32,926 nt of DNA from Ilumatobacteraceae bacterium (GCA_009691255.1 SHUT01000019.1:1-32926), one strand, 5' to 3'; shown: positions 1 through 8,073, numbered from the stretch's first letter. Notes: generated by a model not told the origin, from the sequence alone. Numbers and translations: made by a program.

Positions 1-125
1 GCGACAATGTCATGATGACAGTGGAGTTGGGCAAGCCAATTGCAATGGACGAAGGTCTTCGGTTCGCCATCCGCGAGGGTGGTCGCACTGTGGGTGCTGG
101 TCGCGTAACCAAGATTTTCAAGTGA
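1..125 (+). CDS. tuf: Elongation factor Tu, 3' end (partial)
   Basis: This is the C-terminal 40 codons of EF-Tu, the GTPase that carries aminoacyl-tRNA to the ribosome. The frame opens at base 3 and ends at a TGA at 123-125. The residues [14 protein letters not shown] are the typical end of the EF-Tu beta-barrel domain 3, which contacts tRNA. The start lies outside the window. tuf directly before rpsJ is the usual bacterial str-S10 arrangement, and the 12-base gap to rpsJ suggests co-transcription. Confidence 0.95.
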   Translation, partial: DNVMMTVELGKPIAMDEGLRFAIREGGRTVGAGRVTKIFK

Positions 126-137
126 TAGGACGAAACA

Positions 138-452
138 ATGGCAAAAAGTAGCATCCGCATCCGCCTCAAGGCATTTGATCATGTCATCATTGATCAATCA
201 ACACGCAAGATTGTCGAGACAGTCGGACGTACCGATTGCAAAATCATCGGCCCTATTCCATTGCCAACTGACAAGCACCGATTCACAGTCGTTCGTGGGC
301 CTCACGTCGACAAAGACTCTCGAGAGCACTTTGAGATGCGAATTCATAAGCGCTTGATTGACATCATCGAGCCAAACGCCAAAACCATTGATTCCCTCCA
401 ACGCATCGAACTACCAGCCGGCGTGGACATTGAGATCAAGATTCAGGGATAA
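138..452 (+). CDS. rpsJ: 30S ribosomal protein S10
   Basis: S10 of 104 residues, normal length. It sits in the head of the 30S subunit and also serves as NusE in antitermination. The S10 signatures [10 protein letters not shown] near the N-terminus and the central GPIPLPT are present. An AGGA at 127-130 lies upstream of the ATG. It follows tuf closely, but unlike the usual S10 operon it is not followed by rplC: a protease gene comes next after 62 bases, and rplC begins about 3.5 kb downstream. Confidence 0.97.
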   Translation: MAKSSIRIRLKAFDHVIIDQSTRKIVETVGRTDCKIIGPIPLPTDKHRFTVVRGPHVDKDSREHFEMRIHKRLIDIIEPNAKTIDSLQRIELPAGVDIEIKIQG

Positions 453-514
453 TTTTTACTAAATTCTTATCTTTAGGATTGTTTTTTGGTTGACGACTGA
501 GATAAAAAATAGGT
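453..514 (+). other. AT-rich gap between rpsJ and htrA
   Basis: This 62-base stretch is far richer in A and T than its surroundings, with runs of T and A. A TTGACG at 490-495 resembles a -35 box and TAGGAT at 474-479 resembles a -10 box, but they are not correctly spaced to form one promoter. I see no hairpin that would terminate the rpsJ transcript. It may hold the start signal of the downstream protease gene, but I cannot place it. Confidence 0.3.
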
Positions 515-1630
515 ATGACTGACTCACATTGGATTAACCAGCCTCCGCAGTTGCCCAGCACAGGCAGACGTGGTCGCCGTATTGTTGCACAATTTATTTC
601 TCTGGTGATTTTTCTCGGTGCAGCAGGAGTTGCTGGTTACTTGGGTGCTGAGTATTCCCAAGATCAAACCTTGTCGTCGATGTCTCCACTCGTGACTGCT
701 CCACCTGTTGGCAAGGCATCAGTCGGAACATCCAGTATTGCCAAGGCAGCAAACGTCATCGCACCAAGTGTGGTGACAATTGATTCGGTCAGTGACTCAG
801 GCGAAGCAATCGGTACCGGAGTCATCTTGAGCAGCGATGGTGAGATCCTTACGAACAATCATGTTATCGAAGGTGCAGCGACTGTTCGTGTGCGACTTGG
901 TGGCGAGACCGAACCCCGAATTGCGGACGTGCTCGGAACAGATTCTGGAAATGATCTGGGACTTATTAAGTTGCGAAAAGCAAGCGGATTAATTTCGGCG
1001 ATACTTGCTGATCCACTCAGCATTGCAGTTGGAGATCAGGTCGTTGCTGTCGGATATGCGCTCGATCTAGATGGTGGCCCAAGTGTGACATCCGGAATCG
1101 TGTCGGCTCTTAATCGCACGCTCACGGTAGATGGCGGCGCATTGAACGCACTCATTCAAACAGATGCAGCAATTTCATCTGGCAACTCTGGCGGACCCCT
1201 TATTAACATGAGTGGTCAACTCATCGGCATAAATACAGCGGTTGCTCGCGGAGATTCCTCAACTGCTGCCAATAATATTGGTTTTGCTATATCGGTTGGC
1301 GAAGTTATTCGTGTTGTGGATGCACTCCGCAAGCAAGCAAACGGAACAGTGCGCGCTGAAGGGTATTTGGGGGTCGGACTCTCTGATCGCAGCGACGGCG
1401 GACAGGGCGCGGTGGTATCTCAAGTTGCTCCTGATTCTCCTGCAGAAAAAGCCGGACTCAAAGTAGATGACGTCGTTCTTGAGGTCAATGGTCAGCCCAT
1501 TACCGGACAAGGATCACTCATCGCAGTCGTTCGAGATTCTGTTCCTGGAGATGAGATTGCAATCATTGTTTTGCGTAAAGGCTCACGTCTCACGCTGACG
1601 GCAAAGCTTGTGGTTCGAAGAAATAACTAA
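515..1630 (+). CDS. Membrane-anchored HtrA/DegP-type serine protease with PDZ domain
   Basis: A 371-residue trypsin-like protease of the HtrA (S1C) family. A short basic cytoplasmic stretch is followed by one membrane helix at about residues 23-44, so the protease should face outward. The catalytic triad is visible: His116 in TNNHVIEG, Asp147 in NDLGLIKL and Ser225 in GNSGGPL. A single PDZ domain occupies about residues 283-370 (GYLGVGL, then SPAEKAGLKVDDVVLEVNG). The family degrades or refolds damaged exported proteins. Its place between rpsJ and rplC is unusual. It converges with the next gene, with 7 bases between the two stop codons. The family is certain; the substrate is unknown, so I give no symbol. 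Confidence 0.93.
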   Translation: MTDSHWINQPPQLPSTGRRGRRIVAQFISLVIFLGAAGVAGYLGAEYSQDQTLSSMSPLVTAPPVGKASVGTSSIAKAANVIAPSVVTIDSVSDSGEAIGTGVILSSDGEILTNNHVIEGAATVRVRLGGETEPRIADVLGTDSGNDLGLIKLRKASGLISAILADPLSIAVGDQVVAVGYALDLDGGPSVTSGIVSALNRTLTVDGGALNALIQTDAAISSGNSGGPLINMSGQLIGINTAVARGDSSTAANNIGFAISVGEVIRVVDALRKQANGTVRAEGYLGVGLSDRSDGGQGAVVSQVAPDSPAEKAGLKVDDVVLEVNGQPITGQGSLIAVVRDSVPGDEIAIIVLRKGSRLTLTAKLVVRRNN

Positions 1631-1637
1631 AAGACAT

Positions 1638-2444
1638 CTACGAGAGATGACATATCGGGAACCGCTCGGTGTCAAGAAGATCTCCGTCTAGCAAACCTGC
1701 CTCCTCGAAGGGTGGTGATGTTTTCCATGGTCGAGTCGCCCATCGCGCGTCATCGCCGAGATAACGCAGACTGACGACACGCCGAGAAGAACTATGGCCG
1801 ATCGTGCCAGGTGCCCGATGCAATGTACGAAAATGAAATGCAACAATGTCACCTGGAACAGCAGCAAAAGATTTGATTTCTCCGCGTGTTTCGAGTTCTT
1901 GCGCGGTAGGCATTGGGAGAAATCCATCGGCATTAAGCGCGTAGGGCGATTGATCGATAAAACGATTCGGAATATATCTCTCGCCCCACAGATGACTGCC
2001 AATAAGACAGCGCAATCCAATCGATTCTGGAATGTCGTCTAATGGGATCCACAGACTCACGTTGTCTAGACCATTGACGCCGTAATACGGGTCATCATGA
2101 TGCCAGGGAGTCGGTGTTGACGTACCAGCTTCTTTGACTAATACATGTTCGTGAAAAAATCGCGGTTGTGATGTCTTCATTAATGCACCGGCAATCGCCG
2201 GAAGTACACCCTGTAGCGCTGCATTTTTGTATTGTGTGATGCGCTGCCAATTGACATAGTCATCAAAGAATCGACCAGTATCAGTTGTCGATGTGTAGTC
2301 GTTGGCCCATTTGCTTGGTGTTGACATATTAATAGCAAGACCATTGGCAAGAGAATCAAGAGTTTCTTCGGCAACGACGCCACGCAATAGGACAGCTCCG
2401 TCATGCTGGTACGCATGAATGTCGTGCGCTGTCACTAAGTGCAT
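1638..2444 (-). CDS. Phytanoyl-CoA dioxygenase (PhyH) family protein
   Basis: A 268-residue protein of the Fe(II)/2-oxoglutarate-dependent PhyH family. The iron-binding facial triad is readable as His115 and Asp117 in PWHHDDPYYG, with the distal His209 in TLHRAPG. Arginines around 221-222 (SSRRVVSLRY) suit 2-oxoglutarate binding. Family members hydroxylate acyl-CoAs, small alcohols, halogenated compounds or secondary metabolites, so the substrate cannot be named. It is the only clear - strand gene in the window and is divergent from the hydrolase at 2467, with 22 bases between the start codons, which suggests joint control. Confidence 0.88.
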   Translation of the reverse strand: MHLVTAHDIHAYQHDGAVLLRGVVAEETLDSLANGLAINMSTPSKWANDYTSTTDTGRFFDDYVNWQRITQYKNAALQGVLPAIAGALMKTSQPRFFHEHVLVKEAGTSTPTPWHHDDPYYGVNGLDNVSLWIPLDDIPESIGLRCLIGSHLWGERYIPNRFIDQSPYALNADGFLPMPTAQELETRGEIKSFAAVPGDIVAFHFRTLHRAPGTIGHSSSRRVVSLRYLGDDARWATRPWKTSPPFEEAGLLDGDLLDTERFPICHLS

Positions 2445-2466
2445 AGCAAGAGCGTAATGTCGGTGT
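2445..2466. promoter_or_regulatory. Overlapping divergent leaderless promoters
   Basis: The 22 bases between two divergent ATG codons contain TAATGT on the + strand (2455-2460) and TACGCT on the - strand (2456 down to 2451). Both match the -10 pattern TANNNT and share the central TA step. Each ends exactly 6 bases before its own ATG, the spacing expected when transcription starts at the A of the ATG. No Shine-Dalgarno is visible for either gene. Leaderless mRNAs are common in Actinomycetota; the assignment is inference from the pattern. Confidence 0.6.
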
Positions 2467-3669
2467 ATGCAAGATCTTGACGTACACCTCGGAGGCAGTC
2501 GACCATTTGGCCTGGGGTATTGGCCACTTCCAGAGGATGATCCGGGCGTTGAGATTGCGCGTGAGTCAATCAGGCTTGTCTCACCTGATGGCGCGCTCGT
2601 TCGTGGACTTCTGTGGACGCCGCCTCACGGCAAGAAATGGAAGACAGCGATTATCTTGACTCATCCTCGCGGCGATTTCAGTGTGCATTATGCGTGTCCG
2701 TTATTGGCAGCGGCAGGGTATGCGGTGCTTGGATTTTCCACGCGCTATATCAACAACGACACAGATTGTCTGCACGAAAATTGCATCATTGACGTCAAGA
2801 CAGCGTTTGATGAAGTTGTTCGCCGAGGTGCCGAGGCCGTTGTGCTGCTGGGTAACTCAGGTGGTGGTTCACTCATGGCAATGGCTAATGCCCAACTCGG
2901 AATTGGTGATGGCTGGATCGGAATGGCGGCGCATCCTGGTGAGGGGGTATTCATGCTGCAGGTCATCGACCCATCTGTGACAGATGAGAACGATCCTTTT
3001 AGTCGTGATCCAGAACTTGACATGTACAACCCCGACAACGGGTGGCGCCCATGGCCCGAGCACAGCCACTATGACACCGACTGGCTCACCACATATCGAG
3101 CGGCACAAGTGGCACGCGTCGGGCGTATTGATGAGGTGGCCAAGGCGTCTTTGGCTGATGCTGAGGTGGCCGGCTTGGCTCTTGCTCAGGTTGACAAGGC
3201 CAAAAACCTGGGGCAGTGGCGCGATCTGCGAGCCCGCCGGGTATTCACCAAATATCTGACGATCTATCGAACGTTGGCGGATCCCGCGTATTTGGACCTC
3301 ACAATCGACCCCGATGACCGCATTTTGGGCAGTCTTTTTGCCTTTCCGGACCCTTTTGAGGCCAATTATGGCCGAGGTGGATTGGCTCGAACCATGACCA
3401 ATCGGGGCTGGCTCAGCACATGGTCAGGCCTGTCGAGTCATGCCAAGTTGGCCGACACCATGCCTCAGGTAAAAGTGCCTACGATTCTGGTGCATCCAAC
3501 GGCTGACACCGAGATTCGGGTCTGGCAGGCCAAGGAGATCGTGGCAAATGCAGGTGCCAGCGATACCACCTACCACGAAATGATCGGGGCGCCGCACTAT
3601 TTAGAGGGCCACCGACGTCAGGCTGTTGAGGTCGTGGTGGAGTGGCTGCGAGCGAGATTTCCGACCTGA
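2467..3669 (+). CDS. Alpha/beta hydrolase family protein
   Basis: A 400-residue alpha/beta-hydrolase. The nucleophile elbow is GNSGGG with Ser131; likely acid Asp347 (in HPTADTE) and His377 (in GAPHYLEGH) complete the triad in the expected order. TPPHGKKWKTAIILTHPRGD (51-70) is the first core strand with a likely oxyanion loop. An insertion of roughly 150 residues between the nucleophile and the acid is probably a lid or cap. The substrate is unknown; an ester or a similar small molecule is possible. It has no signal peptide. It is paired head-to-head with a dioxygenase gene, so the two may act on the same compound. The middle and end of the gene look somewhat more G+C-rich than the ribosomal genes. 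Confidence 0.85.
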   Translation: MQDLDVHLGGSRPFGLGYWPLPEDDPGVEIARESIRLVSPDGALVRGLLWTPPHGKKWKTAIILTHPRGDFSVHYACPLLAAAGYAVLGFSTRYINNDTDCLHENCIIDVKTAFDEVVRRGAEAVVLLGNSGGGSLMAMANAQLGIGDGWIGMAAHPGEGVFMLQVIDPSVTDENDPFSRDPELDMYNPDNGWRPWPEHSHYDTDWLTTYRAAQVARVGRIDEVAKASLADAEVAGLALAQVDKAKNLGQWRDLRARRVFTKYLTIYRTLADPAYLDLTIDPDDRILGSLFAFPDPFEANYGRGGLARTMTNRGWLSTWSGLSSHAKLADTMPQVKVPTILVHPTADTEIRVWQAKEIVANAGASDTTYHEMIGAPHYLEGHRRQAVEVVVEWLRARFPT

Positions 3670-3681
3670 AACGACCTGAAA
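3662..3681 (+). repeat. Tandem 10-base repeat across the hydrolase stop codon
   Basis: The unit CGACCTGAAA occurs twice in direct succession, at 3662-3671 and 3672-3681. The first copy contains the TGA stop (3667-3669) of the hydrolase gene. It is followed by the 10-base palindrome GTGGCGCCAC at 3689-3698. It is probably a local slippage duplication with no known function. Confidence 0.6.
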
Positions 3682-3922
3682 ATTCTGGGTGGCGCCACGG
3701 TGAAATCGACAAGTTCTGCCGATAGAGTTTTGCTTTCCTGAACGAGGGACTCGTCCCTCTTCAAGAACTTGACCGTCGTTTGGTCCAAACAATCGACGTC
3801 TATGTAGGCCACTCCGGTGGAACCGCATGGCACAACCCAGATAGGTGCTCCGCCGACTAAGTCGCGCGGAGCATTTGCATGAAGCACGCAGAAATTTCAA
3901 CTTACAGGAAAAGGTTGCCACC
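3670..3922 (+). promoter_or_regulatory. Structured leader upstream of rplC (candidate ribosomal-protein leader)
   Basis: No gene is supported in these 253 bases, but several hairpins are. CAAGTTCT (3710-3717) pairs with AGAACTTG (3764-3771) and encloses GAGGGA/TCCCTC (3744-3759). CCAC/GTGG pairs at 3809-3820. The strongest is TGCTCCGC (3846-3853) with GCGGAGCA (3866-3873), with CGAC/GTCG inside it. A five-codon ORF (3827-3844) lies just before that hairpin. A possible -10, TAGAGT, is at 3723-3728. A Shine-Dalgarno-like AGGAAAAGG (3906-3914) precedes rplC by 8 bases. A regulatory role for L3/L4 operon expression is inference. Confidence 0.45.
3846..3873 (+). other. Strong hairpin before rplC
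   Basis: The eight-base arms TGCTCCGC and GCGGAGCA are perfectly complementary. Inside, CGAC and GTCG pair around a TAA loop, with one unpaired C. Only three T residues follow, so it is a poor classical terminator; it could act as an attenuator or a protein-binding element. It begins two bases after the stop of a five-codon upstream ORF. Confidence 0.6.
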
Positions 3923-4561
3923 ATGGCACAAAGAGCGATCGTCGGCGAAAAGGTCGGCATGACACAGATTTGGGGAGATGACCAGCGCGTCGTCCCCGTC
4001 ACTGTGTTGCGCATCGACCCAGCGCGCATCGTCCAAGTGAAAACAACAGAACGCGATGGCTATAACGCCGTTCAAGTGACGTTCGGAAACCAGGACGCAA
4101 GCAAACTCAACAAACCAGAGGCGGGACACTTCGCCAAAGCTGGCGTAGAAGCTGGTCGACGTCTTGTCGAATTGCGCCTTGACTCTGTTGATGGATTTGA
4201 AGTCGGTAAAGAAATTTGCGTTGACACATTGACTGCGGGAGAAAAAGTTGACGTCACTGCAGTGAGTCGCGGTAAAGGTTTTGCTGGCGGAATGAAGCGG
4301 CACAACTTCAGTGGACAGGGAGCAAGTCACGGTAACCACAAGCACCATCGTGCTCCTGGTTCGATTGGTTCATGTTCATTTCCAGGTCGTGTACTGAAAG
4401 GTCTGCGGATGGCTGGTCACATGGGACACAACCAAGTCACAACGCTTAATCTTGTTGTCGTGCAAGCCGACCTTGAGCGCGGATTGTTGTTGGTGCGAGG
4501 TGCAGTTCCCGGACCCAACGGCGGCGTTGTCATCGTTCGTAACGCAGTGAAGGCGAACTAA
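3923..4561 (+). CDS. rplC: 50S ribosomal protein L3
   Basis: L3, 212 residues. The protein starts at the ATG at 3923 (MAQRAIVGEKVGMTQIW), preceded by AGGAAAAGG; the frame stays open further upstream but that part does not look like L3. The family signature GKGFAGGMKRHNFSGQ and the glycine- and histidine-rich extension SHGNHKHHRAPGSIG that reaches toward the peptidyl-transferase centre are present. Two bases separate it from rplD. Because rpsJ is detached, this is the first gene of the remaining S10 operon and probably has its own promoter. Confidence 0.96.
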   Translation: MAQRAIVGEKVGMTQIWGDDQRVVPVTVLRIDPARIVQVKTTERDGYNAVQVTFGNQDASKLNKPEAGHFAKAGVEAGRRLVELRLDSVDGFEVGKEICVDTLTAGEKVDVTAVSRGKGFAGGMKRHNFSGQGASHGNHKHHRAPGSIGSCSFPGRVLKGLRMAGHMGHNQVTTLNLVVVQADLERGLLLVRGAVPGPNGGVVIVRNAVKAN

Positions 4562-4563
4562 AA

Positions 4564-5187
4564 ATGGCCTCAGTATCTCTCACAAGTATTTCTGGTAAGA
4601 AATCTGGAACAGTCGAACTCTCTGACGAACTTTTTTCAATTCAACCCAATGTTCCAGTGATGCACCAAGTGGTCACTGCCCAACTTGCTCACCGTCGTGC
4701 CGGAACCCAGAGCACCAAGACACGTGCTGAAGTTTCTGGCGGTGGCAAGAAGCCATTCAGCCAAAAAGGAACCGGTGGCGCTCGACAGGGATCAACTCGC
4801 GCACCTCATTACACGGGTGGCGGCATTGCGCTCGGACCTCGTCCACGTAAATATATTCAGCGCACTCCTCGCAAAATGGTTCGGTTGGCTTTGCGGTCTG
4901 CATTGTCAGATCGCAATCTTGCTGGACGCATTGTTGTTCTTGATTCATGGGAGATGGAGACACCTAGCACCAAGAGTGCTATCACTGCTCTACGCGCAAT
5001 CGGTATTGAGGGCAAAGTACTTGTCGTGCTCACGCCCCAAGATGATGCCGTTGCAAAAAGTTTGCGCAATGTTGTCGATGTACAAATCGTCAGCGTCGCA
5101 GAACTCAATGCCTACGACGTGCTCTGTAACGACTGGCTTGTTTTCACCCAAGCAAGCCTGCCGATGGCCAAGGAAGGCGACAAATGA
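4564..5187 (+). CDS. rplD: 50S ribosomal protein L4
   Basis: L4, 207 residues. It binds 23S rRNA domain I and lines the exit tunnel; in several bacteria it represses its own operon. The tunnel loop is evident in [20 protein letters not shown]. The C-terminal half has the usual alternating helices and strands ending in [16 protein letters not shown]. Its stop codon overlaps the rplW start as ATGA, implying translational coupling. Self-regulation here would have to act on the leader before rplC, which is inference. Confidence 0.96.
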   Translation: MASVSLTSISGKKSGTVELSDELFSIQPNVPVMHQVVTAQLAHRRAGTQSTKTRAEVSGGGKKPFSQKGTGGARQGSTRAPHYTGGGIALGPRPRKYIQRTPRKMVRLALRSALSDRNLAGRIVVLDSWEMETPSTKSAITALRAIGIEGKVLVVLTPQDDAVAKSLRNVVDVQIVSVAELNAYDVLCNDWLVFTQASLPMAKEGDK

Positions 5188-5474
5188 AAGATCCACGCGA
5201 CATCATTCTTGCGCCAGTTGTATCTGAAAAGAGCTATGGCCTCATGGAGAACGACGTGTACACATTTCAAGTACACCCTGATGCGACAAAACCAGAAATT
5301 CATGACGCCATCGAAGCAATTTGGGGCGTCAAAGTTCTGAGAGTAAACACCGTGAACCGCAAAGGAAAACTTCAGCGGACTCGTAACACCAACCGTATTG
5401 GCAAGCGCCCGAGCACAAAGCGCGCCATCGTCACCCTTGCAGCGGGAAACAAAATCTCGCTGTTTGAAAGCTGA
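5184..5474 (+). CDS. rplW: 50S ribosomal protein L23
   Basis: L23, 96 residues. It sits at the tunnel exit where trigger factor and SRP dock. The family features [13 protein letters not shown] near the N-terminus, then [16 protein letters not shown] and the basic [13 protein letters not shown] are present. It starts within the rplD stop (four-base overlap) and is followed by rplB after 7 bases. Confidence 0.96.
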   Translation: MKDPRDIILAPVVSEKSYGLMENDVYTFQVHPDATKPEIHDAIEAIWGVKVLRVNTVNRKGKLQRTRNTNRIGKRPSTKRAIVTLAAGNKISLFES

Positions 5475-5481
5475 GTAAGTC

Positions 5482-6318
5482 ATGGCTATTCGCAAACGCA
5501 AACCCACAAGTCCTGGCCGCCGTTTTCAAACGGTGTCCGACTTCAGCGAGATCACCAAGACGACTCCTGAAAAAACATTGCTTGCTCCGATTAAGAACAC
5601 CGGTGGACGTAACTCGTATGGTCGCAAGACGTCGCGTCACCGTGGTGGCGCACACAAGCGTCAATACCGAATCATTGATTTCAAGCGCATCAAAGACGGA
5701 ATGCCAGCCAAGGTTGCCTCGATTGAATATGATCCGAACCGCACATGTCGCATCGCACTCTTGCATTACGACGACGGAACCAAGGCGTACATTCTCGCTC
5801 CAAAAGGTCTTGAAGTCGGGCAACGCGTCGAGAGTGGTCAAGGCGCGGACATCAAACCAGGTAACGCACTTTCCTTGCGCTACATCCCTGTCGGAACAAC
5901 CGTGCACAACGTCGAACTGCGTCCTGGACAAGGTGGCAAAATGGCTCGCTCTGCCGGGACCGCCGTGCAGTTAGTTGCTAAAGATGGTGACTTCGCCACA
6001 TTGCGTATGCCGTCAACAGAAATGCGTCGCGTGTTGCTTGACTGTCGCGCAACTGTCGGAGAAGTTGGCAACGCCGAGCATGAACTCATCAAAATTGGTA
6101 AGGCTGGCCGTAACCGCTGGAAAGGTGTGCGCCCGCAGACACGTGGTGTTGCCATGAACCCAGTCGATCACCCTCTTGGTGGTGGAGAAGGAAAGACCTC
6201 TGGTGGTCGTCCTGCGGTTTCTCCTTGGGGCAAGCCAGAAGGTCGTACACGTGACAAGAACAAGCCGTCACAATCACTACTCGTTCGTCGTCGTCGTACA
6301 AGCAAGGGTCGGAGGTAA
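5482..6318 (+). CDS. rplB: 50S ribosomal protein L2
   Basis: L2, 278 residues, normal length. It is needed for subunit association and peptidyl-transferase activity. The N-terminal [20 protein letters not shown] and the C-terminal [20 protein letters not shown] are diagnostic; His230 corresponds to the conserved functional histidine. The basic tail ends in [10 protein letters not shown]. It is three bases from rpsS in the canonical order. Confidence 0.97.
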   Translation: MAIRKRKPTSPGRRFQTVSDFSEITKTTPEKTLLAPIKNTGGRNSYGRKTSRHRGGAHKRQYRIIDFKRIKDGMPAKVASIEYDPNRTCRIALLHYDDGTKAYILAPKGLEVGQRVESGQGADIKPGNALSLRYIPVGTTVHNVELRPGQGGKMARSAGTAVQLVAKDGDFATLRMPSTEMRRVLLDCRATVGEVGNAEHELIKIGKAGRNRWKGVRPQTRGVAMNPVDHPLGGGEGKTSGGRPAVSPWGKPEGRTRDKNKPSQSLLVRRRRTSKGRR

Positions 6319-6321
6319 TTT

Positions 6322-6600
6322 ATGTCTCGCAGTTTGAAAAAGGGTGCGTTCGTTGACGATCACTTGATGAAAAAGATTGACGCAGCAAATGCTGCTGGCG
6401 ATCGCAAAGTCATCAAGACATGGTCGAGGCGTTCCACAGTTATTCCTGACATGGTGGGTCACACCTTTGCAGTGCACGACGGACGCAAGCATGTTCCGGT
6501 GTACGTCACCGAGTCCATGGTCGGCCACAAGTTGGGCGAGTTCGCGCCAACTCGAACATTTAAATTTCACTCCGGACACGAAAAGACTGTGAAGAAATAG
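6322..6600 (+). CDS. rpsS: 30S ribosomal protein S19
   Basis: S19, 92 residues. It lies in the head of the 30S subunit with S13 near the A site. It starts [18 protein letters not shown] and contains [20 protein letters not shown] and [13 protein letters not shown], the S19 signature. Two bases separate it from rplV. Confidence 0.97.
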   Translation: MSRSLKKGAFVDDHLMKKIDAANAAGDRKVIKTWSRRSTVIPDMVGHTFAVHDGRKHVPVYVTESMVGHKLGEFAPTRTFKFHSGHEKTVKK

Positions 6601-6602
6601 CC

Positions 6603-7184
6603 ATGACTGGTCCAAAGCTCAACGAAGCAAACAATAAAGTCGGAACCTCTAGCGGAACAAGAGCGAGCGTACGATTCGTACGCGGTTCTGCTTCAAAGGT
6701 GCGCGTGGTCTTGAATCTCATCAGAGATCAAAATGTTCGACGTGCAGACGAAATCTTGCAATTCACTGATCGTGAAGCGGCACGTATCGTGCGTAAGTTG
6801 TTGGCGTCAGCGGTTGCCAACGCAGTCAATAATGATGGTCAAGATGCCGACGACCTTTACGTCAAAGCCTGTTTTGCCGATGAGGGTCCAACTCTCAAGC
6901 GCTTCAGACCACGCGCCAAAGGTCGTGCAGGACCCATCTTGAAGCGTTCCTCGCACATCACCATCGTGCTCGCGCGAATGAGTGATGAAAAAATTGCAGT
7001 TCGTGACATCAAATCAAGTGCCCGTGGCTCAGCATTGTCGAGCCGTCGCGCTCGCGTTGAAGGTTCTCGCAAGCGCGCCCCAGAGACTGCGTCAGCATCA
7101 ACCGACACAGCACCAGTTGAATCAATCGAAGCGGCCGAAGAGATCATCACTCTCGACGTCACAACAGACGAAATGGAGAAGTGA
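6603..7184 (+). CDS. rplV: 50S ribosomal protein L22 with long C-terminal extension
   Basis: L22, 193 residues, long for a family that is usually about 110-130. The core covers about residues 20-135, with [15 protein letters not shown], the helix [17 protein letters not shown] and the tunnel-lining hairpin [20 protein letters not shown]. After residue 140 comes a low-complexity tail, first basic ([13 protein letters not shown]), then rich in Ala, Thr, Asp and Glu. Extended L22 tails occur in Actinomycetota. Its stop and the rpsC start overlap by one base (TGATG). Confidence 0.96.
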   Translation: MTGPKLNEANNKVGTSSGTRASVRFVRGSASKVRVVLNLIRDQNVRRADEILQFTDREAARIVRKLLASAVANAVNNDGQDADDLYVKACFADEGPTLKRFRPRAKGRAGPILKRSSHITIVLARMSDEKIAVRDIKSSARGSALSSRRARVEGSRKRAPETASASTDTAPVESIEAAEEIITLDVTTDEMEK

Positions 7185-8071
7185 TGGGTCAAAAAATTAA
7201 TCCCTACGGCTTCCGCCTCGGAATCACCACCGACTGGAAGAGCCGTTGGTTCAGTATTCGTGAATACAAGGACTACCTCACAGAGGACTGGAAAATCCGC
7301 GACTATCTCATGGCAACGCTTGACGACGCTGCAGTAAGCCGCGTCGAAATCGAGCGAACACGTGACAAGTTGCGTATTGACGTGCACACCGCACGTCCCG
7401 GAATCGTGATTGGCCGAAAAGGTGCCAAGGCAGACGAACTCCGAATTGGCCTTGCAAAAATCACTGGCAATAACAAATTGCAACTCAACATTGTTGAGAT
7501 CAAGCAAGCAGAACTCGATGCTGCGCTCATCGCTCAGGGTGTTGCAGATCAGTTGCTCAACCGTATTGCGTTTCGTCGTGCCATGAAGCGCGCCGTACAA
7601 AATGCACAAAAATATGGTGCACTCGGTATTCGCGTTCAGTGTTCAGGACGTTTGGGAGGCGCAGAAATGAGTCGCACCGAGTGGTACCGCGAAGGACGAG
7701 TGCCGTTGCATACTTTGCGAGCAGATATCGATTACGGATTCCGTGAAGCCGCAACGAGCTCAGGTCGAGTTGGTGTCAAGGTCTGGATCTACAAGGGAGA
7801 CATTCTTCCATACAAGAGTCAGTCGCAAGACAAGATCACCCAAGAGGCCGCCATGGCCGTTGGTGAGACATCTGGTCAGTCACAAACAGAAGTCCGTCGC
7901 GTGGTGTCATCTGCTGGGCCACGTGTTCAACAAGAAATCGCCGAAGTTGAAGTGACTCCGTTGGTCAAAGAAGCCGATCCCGAATTTGAGCGCTTGTTAG
8001 AAGAAGAAGAAGCAATTGAAAAACGTCTCCATAACTCTCATGAGACACCCAAATTGCGTGGGGAGGGCTGA
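7184..8071 (+). CDS. rpsC: 30S ribosomal protein S3
   Basis: S3, 295 residues, at the mRNA entry site. I use the ATG at 7184 ([13 protein letters not shown]), which matches the conserved N-terminus and overlaps the rplV stop; a GTG one codon earlier is possible but atypical. The KH domain has its GxxG loop at Gly77-Arg-Lys-Gly80 (VIGRKG). The C-terminal S3 domain contains [20 protein letters not shown]. Residues after about 215 form an acidic tail (EEEEAIEKR), as in other Actinomycetota. Confidence 0.96.
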   Translation: MGQKINPYGFRLGITTDWKSRWFSIREYKDYLTEDWKIRDYLMATLDDAAVSRVEIERTRDKLRIDVHTARPGIVIGRKGAKADELRIGLAKITGNNKLQLNIVEIKQAELDAALIAQGVADQLLNRIAFRRAMKRAVQNAQKYGALGIRVQCSGRLGGAEMSRTEWYREGRVPLHTLRADIDYGFREAATSSGRVGVKVWIYKGDILPYKSQSQDKITQEAAMAVGETSGQSQTEVRRVVSSAGPRVQQEIAEVEVTPLVKEADPEFERLLEEEEAIEKRLHNSHETPKLRGEG

Positions 8072-8073
8072 TC

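Noticed and set aside
490-514. TTGACG before htrA as a standard promoter.
   Set aside because: At a 17-18-base distance the -10 would fall on or after the ATG, and no good TANNNT is present there.
1635-1649. CATCT/AGATG repeat between htrA and the dioxygenase as a two-way terminator.
   Set aside because: The stem is only five A/T-rich pairs with no T-run, too weak to call.
3618-3887. An 89-residue open frame on the - strand covering the rplC leader.
   Set aside because: It starts with GTG without a Shine-Dalgarno, overlaps the end of the hydrolase gene and the perfect hairpins, and I recognise no protein family. Leader structure explains the region better.
3845-3922. Extended N-terminus for L3 from the ATG at 3845.
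   Set aside because: The 26 extra residues are not like L3, the codons overlap the strong hairpin, and a good Shine-Dalgarno precedes the ATG at 3923. The same logic rejects upstream starts for rplX (9300), rplF (10893) and rplM (19334).
6857-7609. A 250-residue open frame on the - strand across rplV and rpsC.
   Set aside because: Both ribosomal genes are certain on the + strand, and the translated product is compositionally odd (Cys, Ser, Thr-rich) with no recognised motif; it is a shadow frame.
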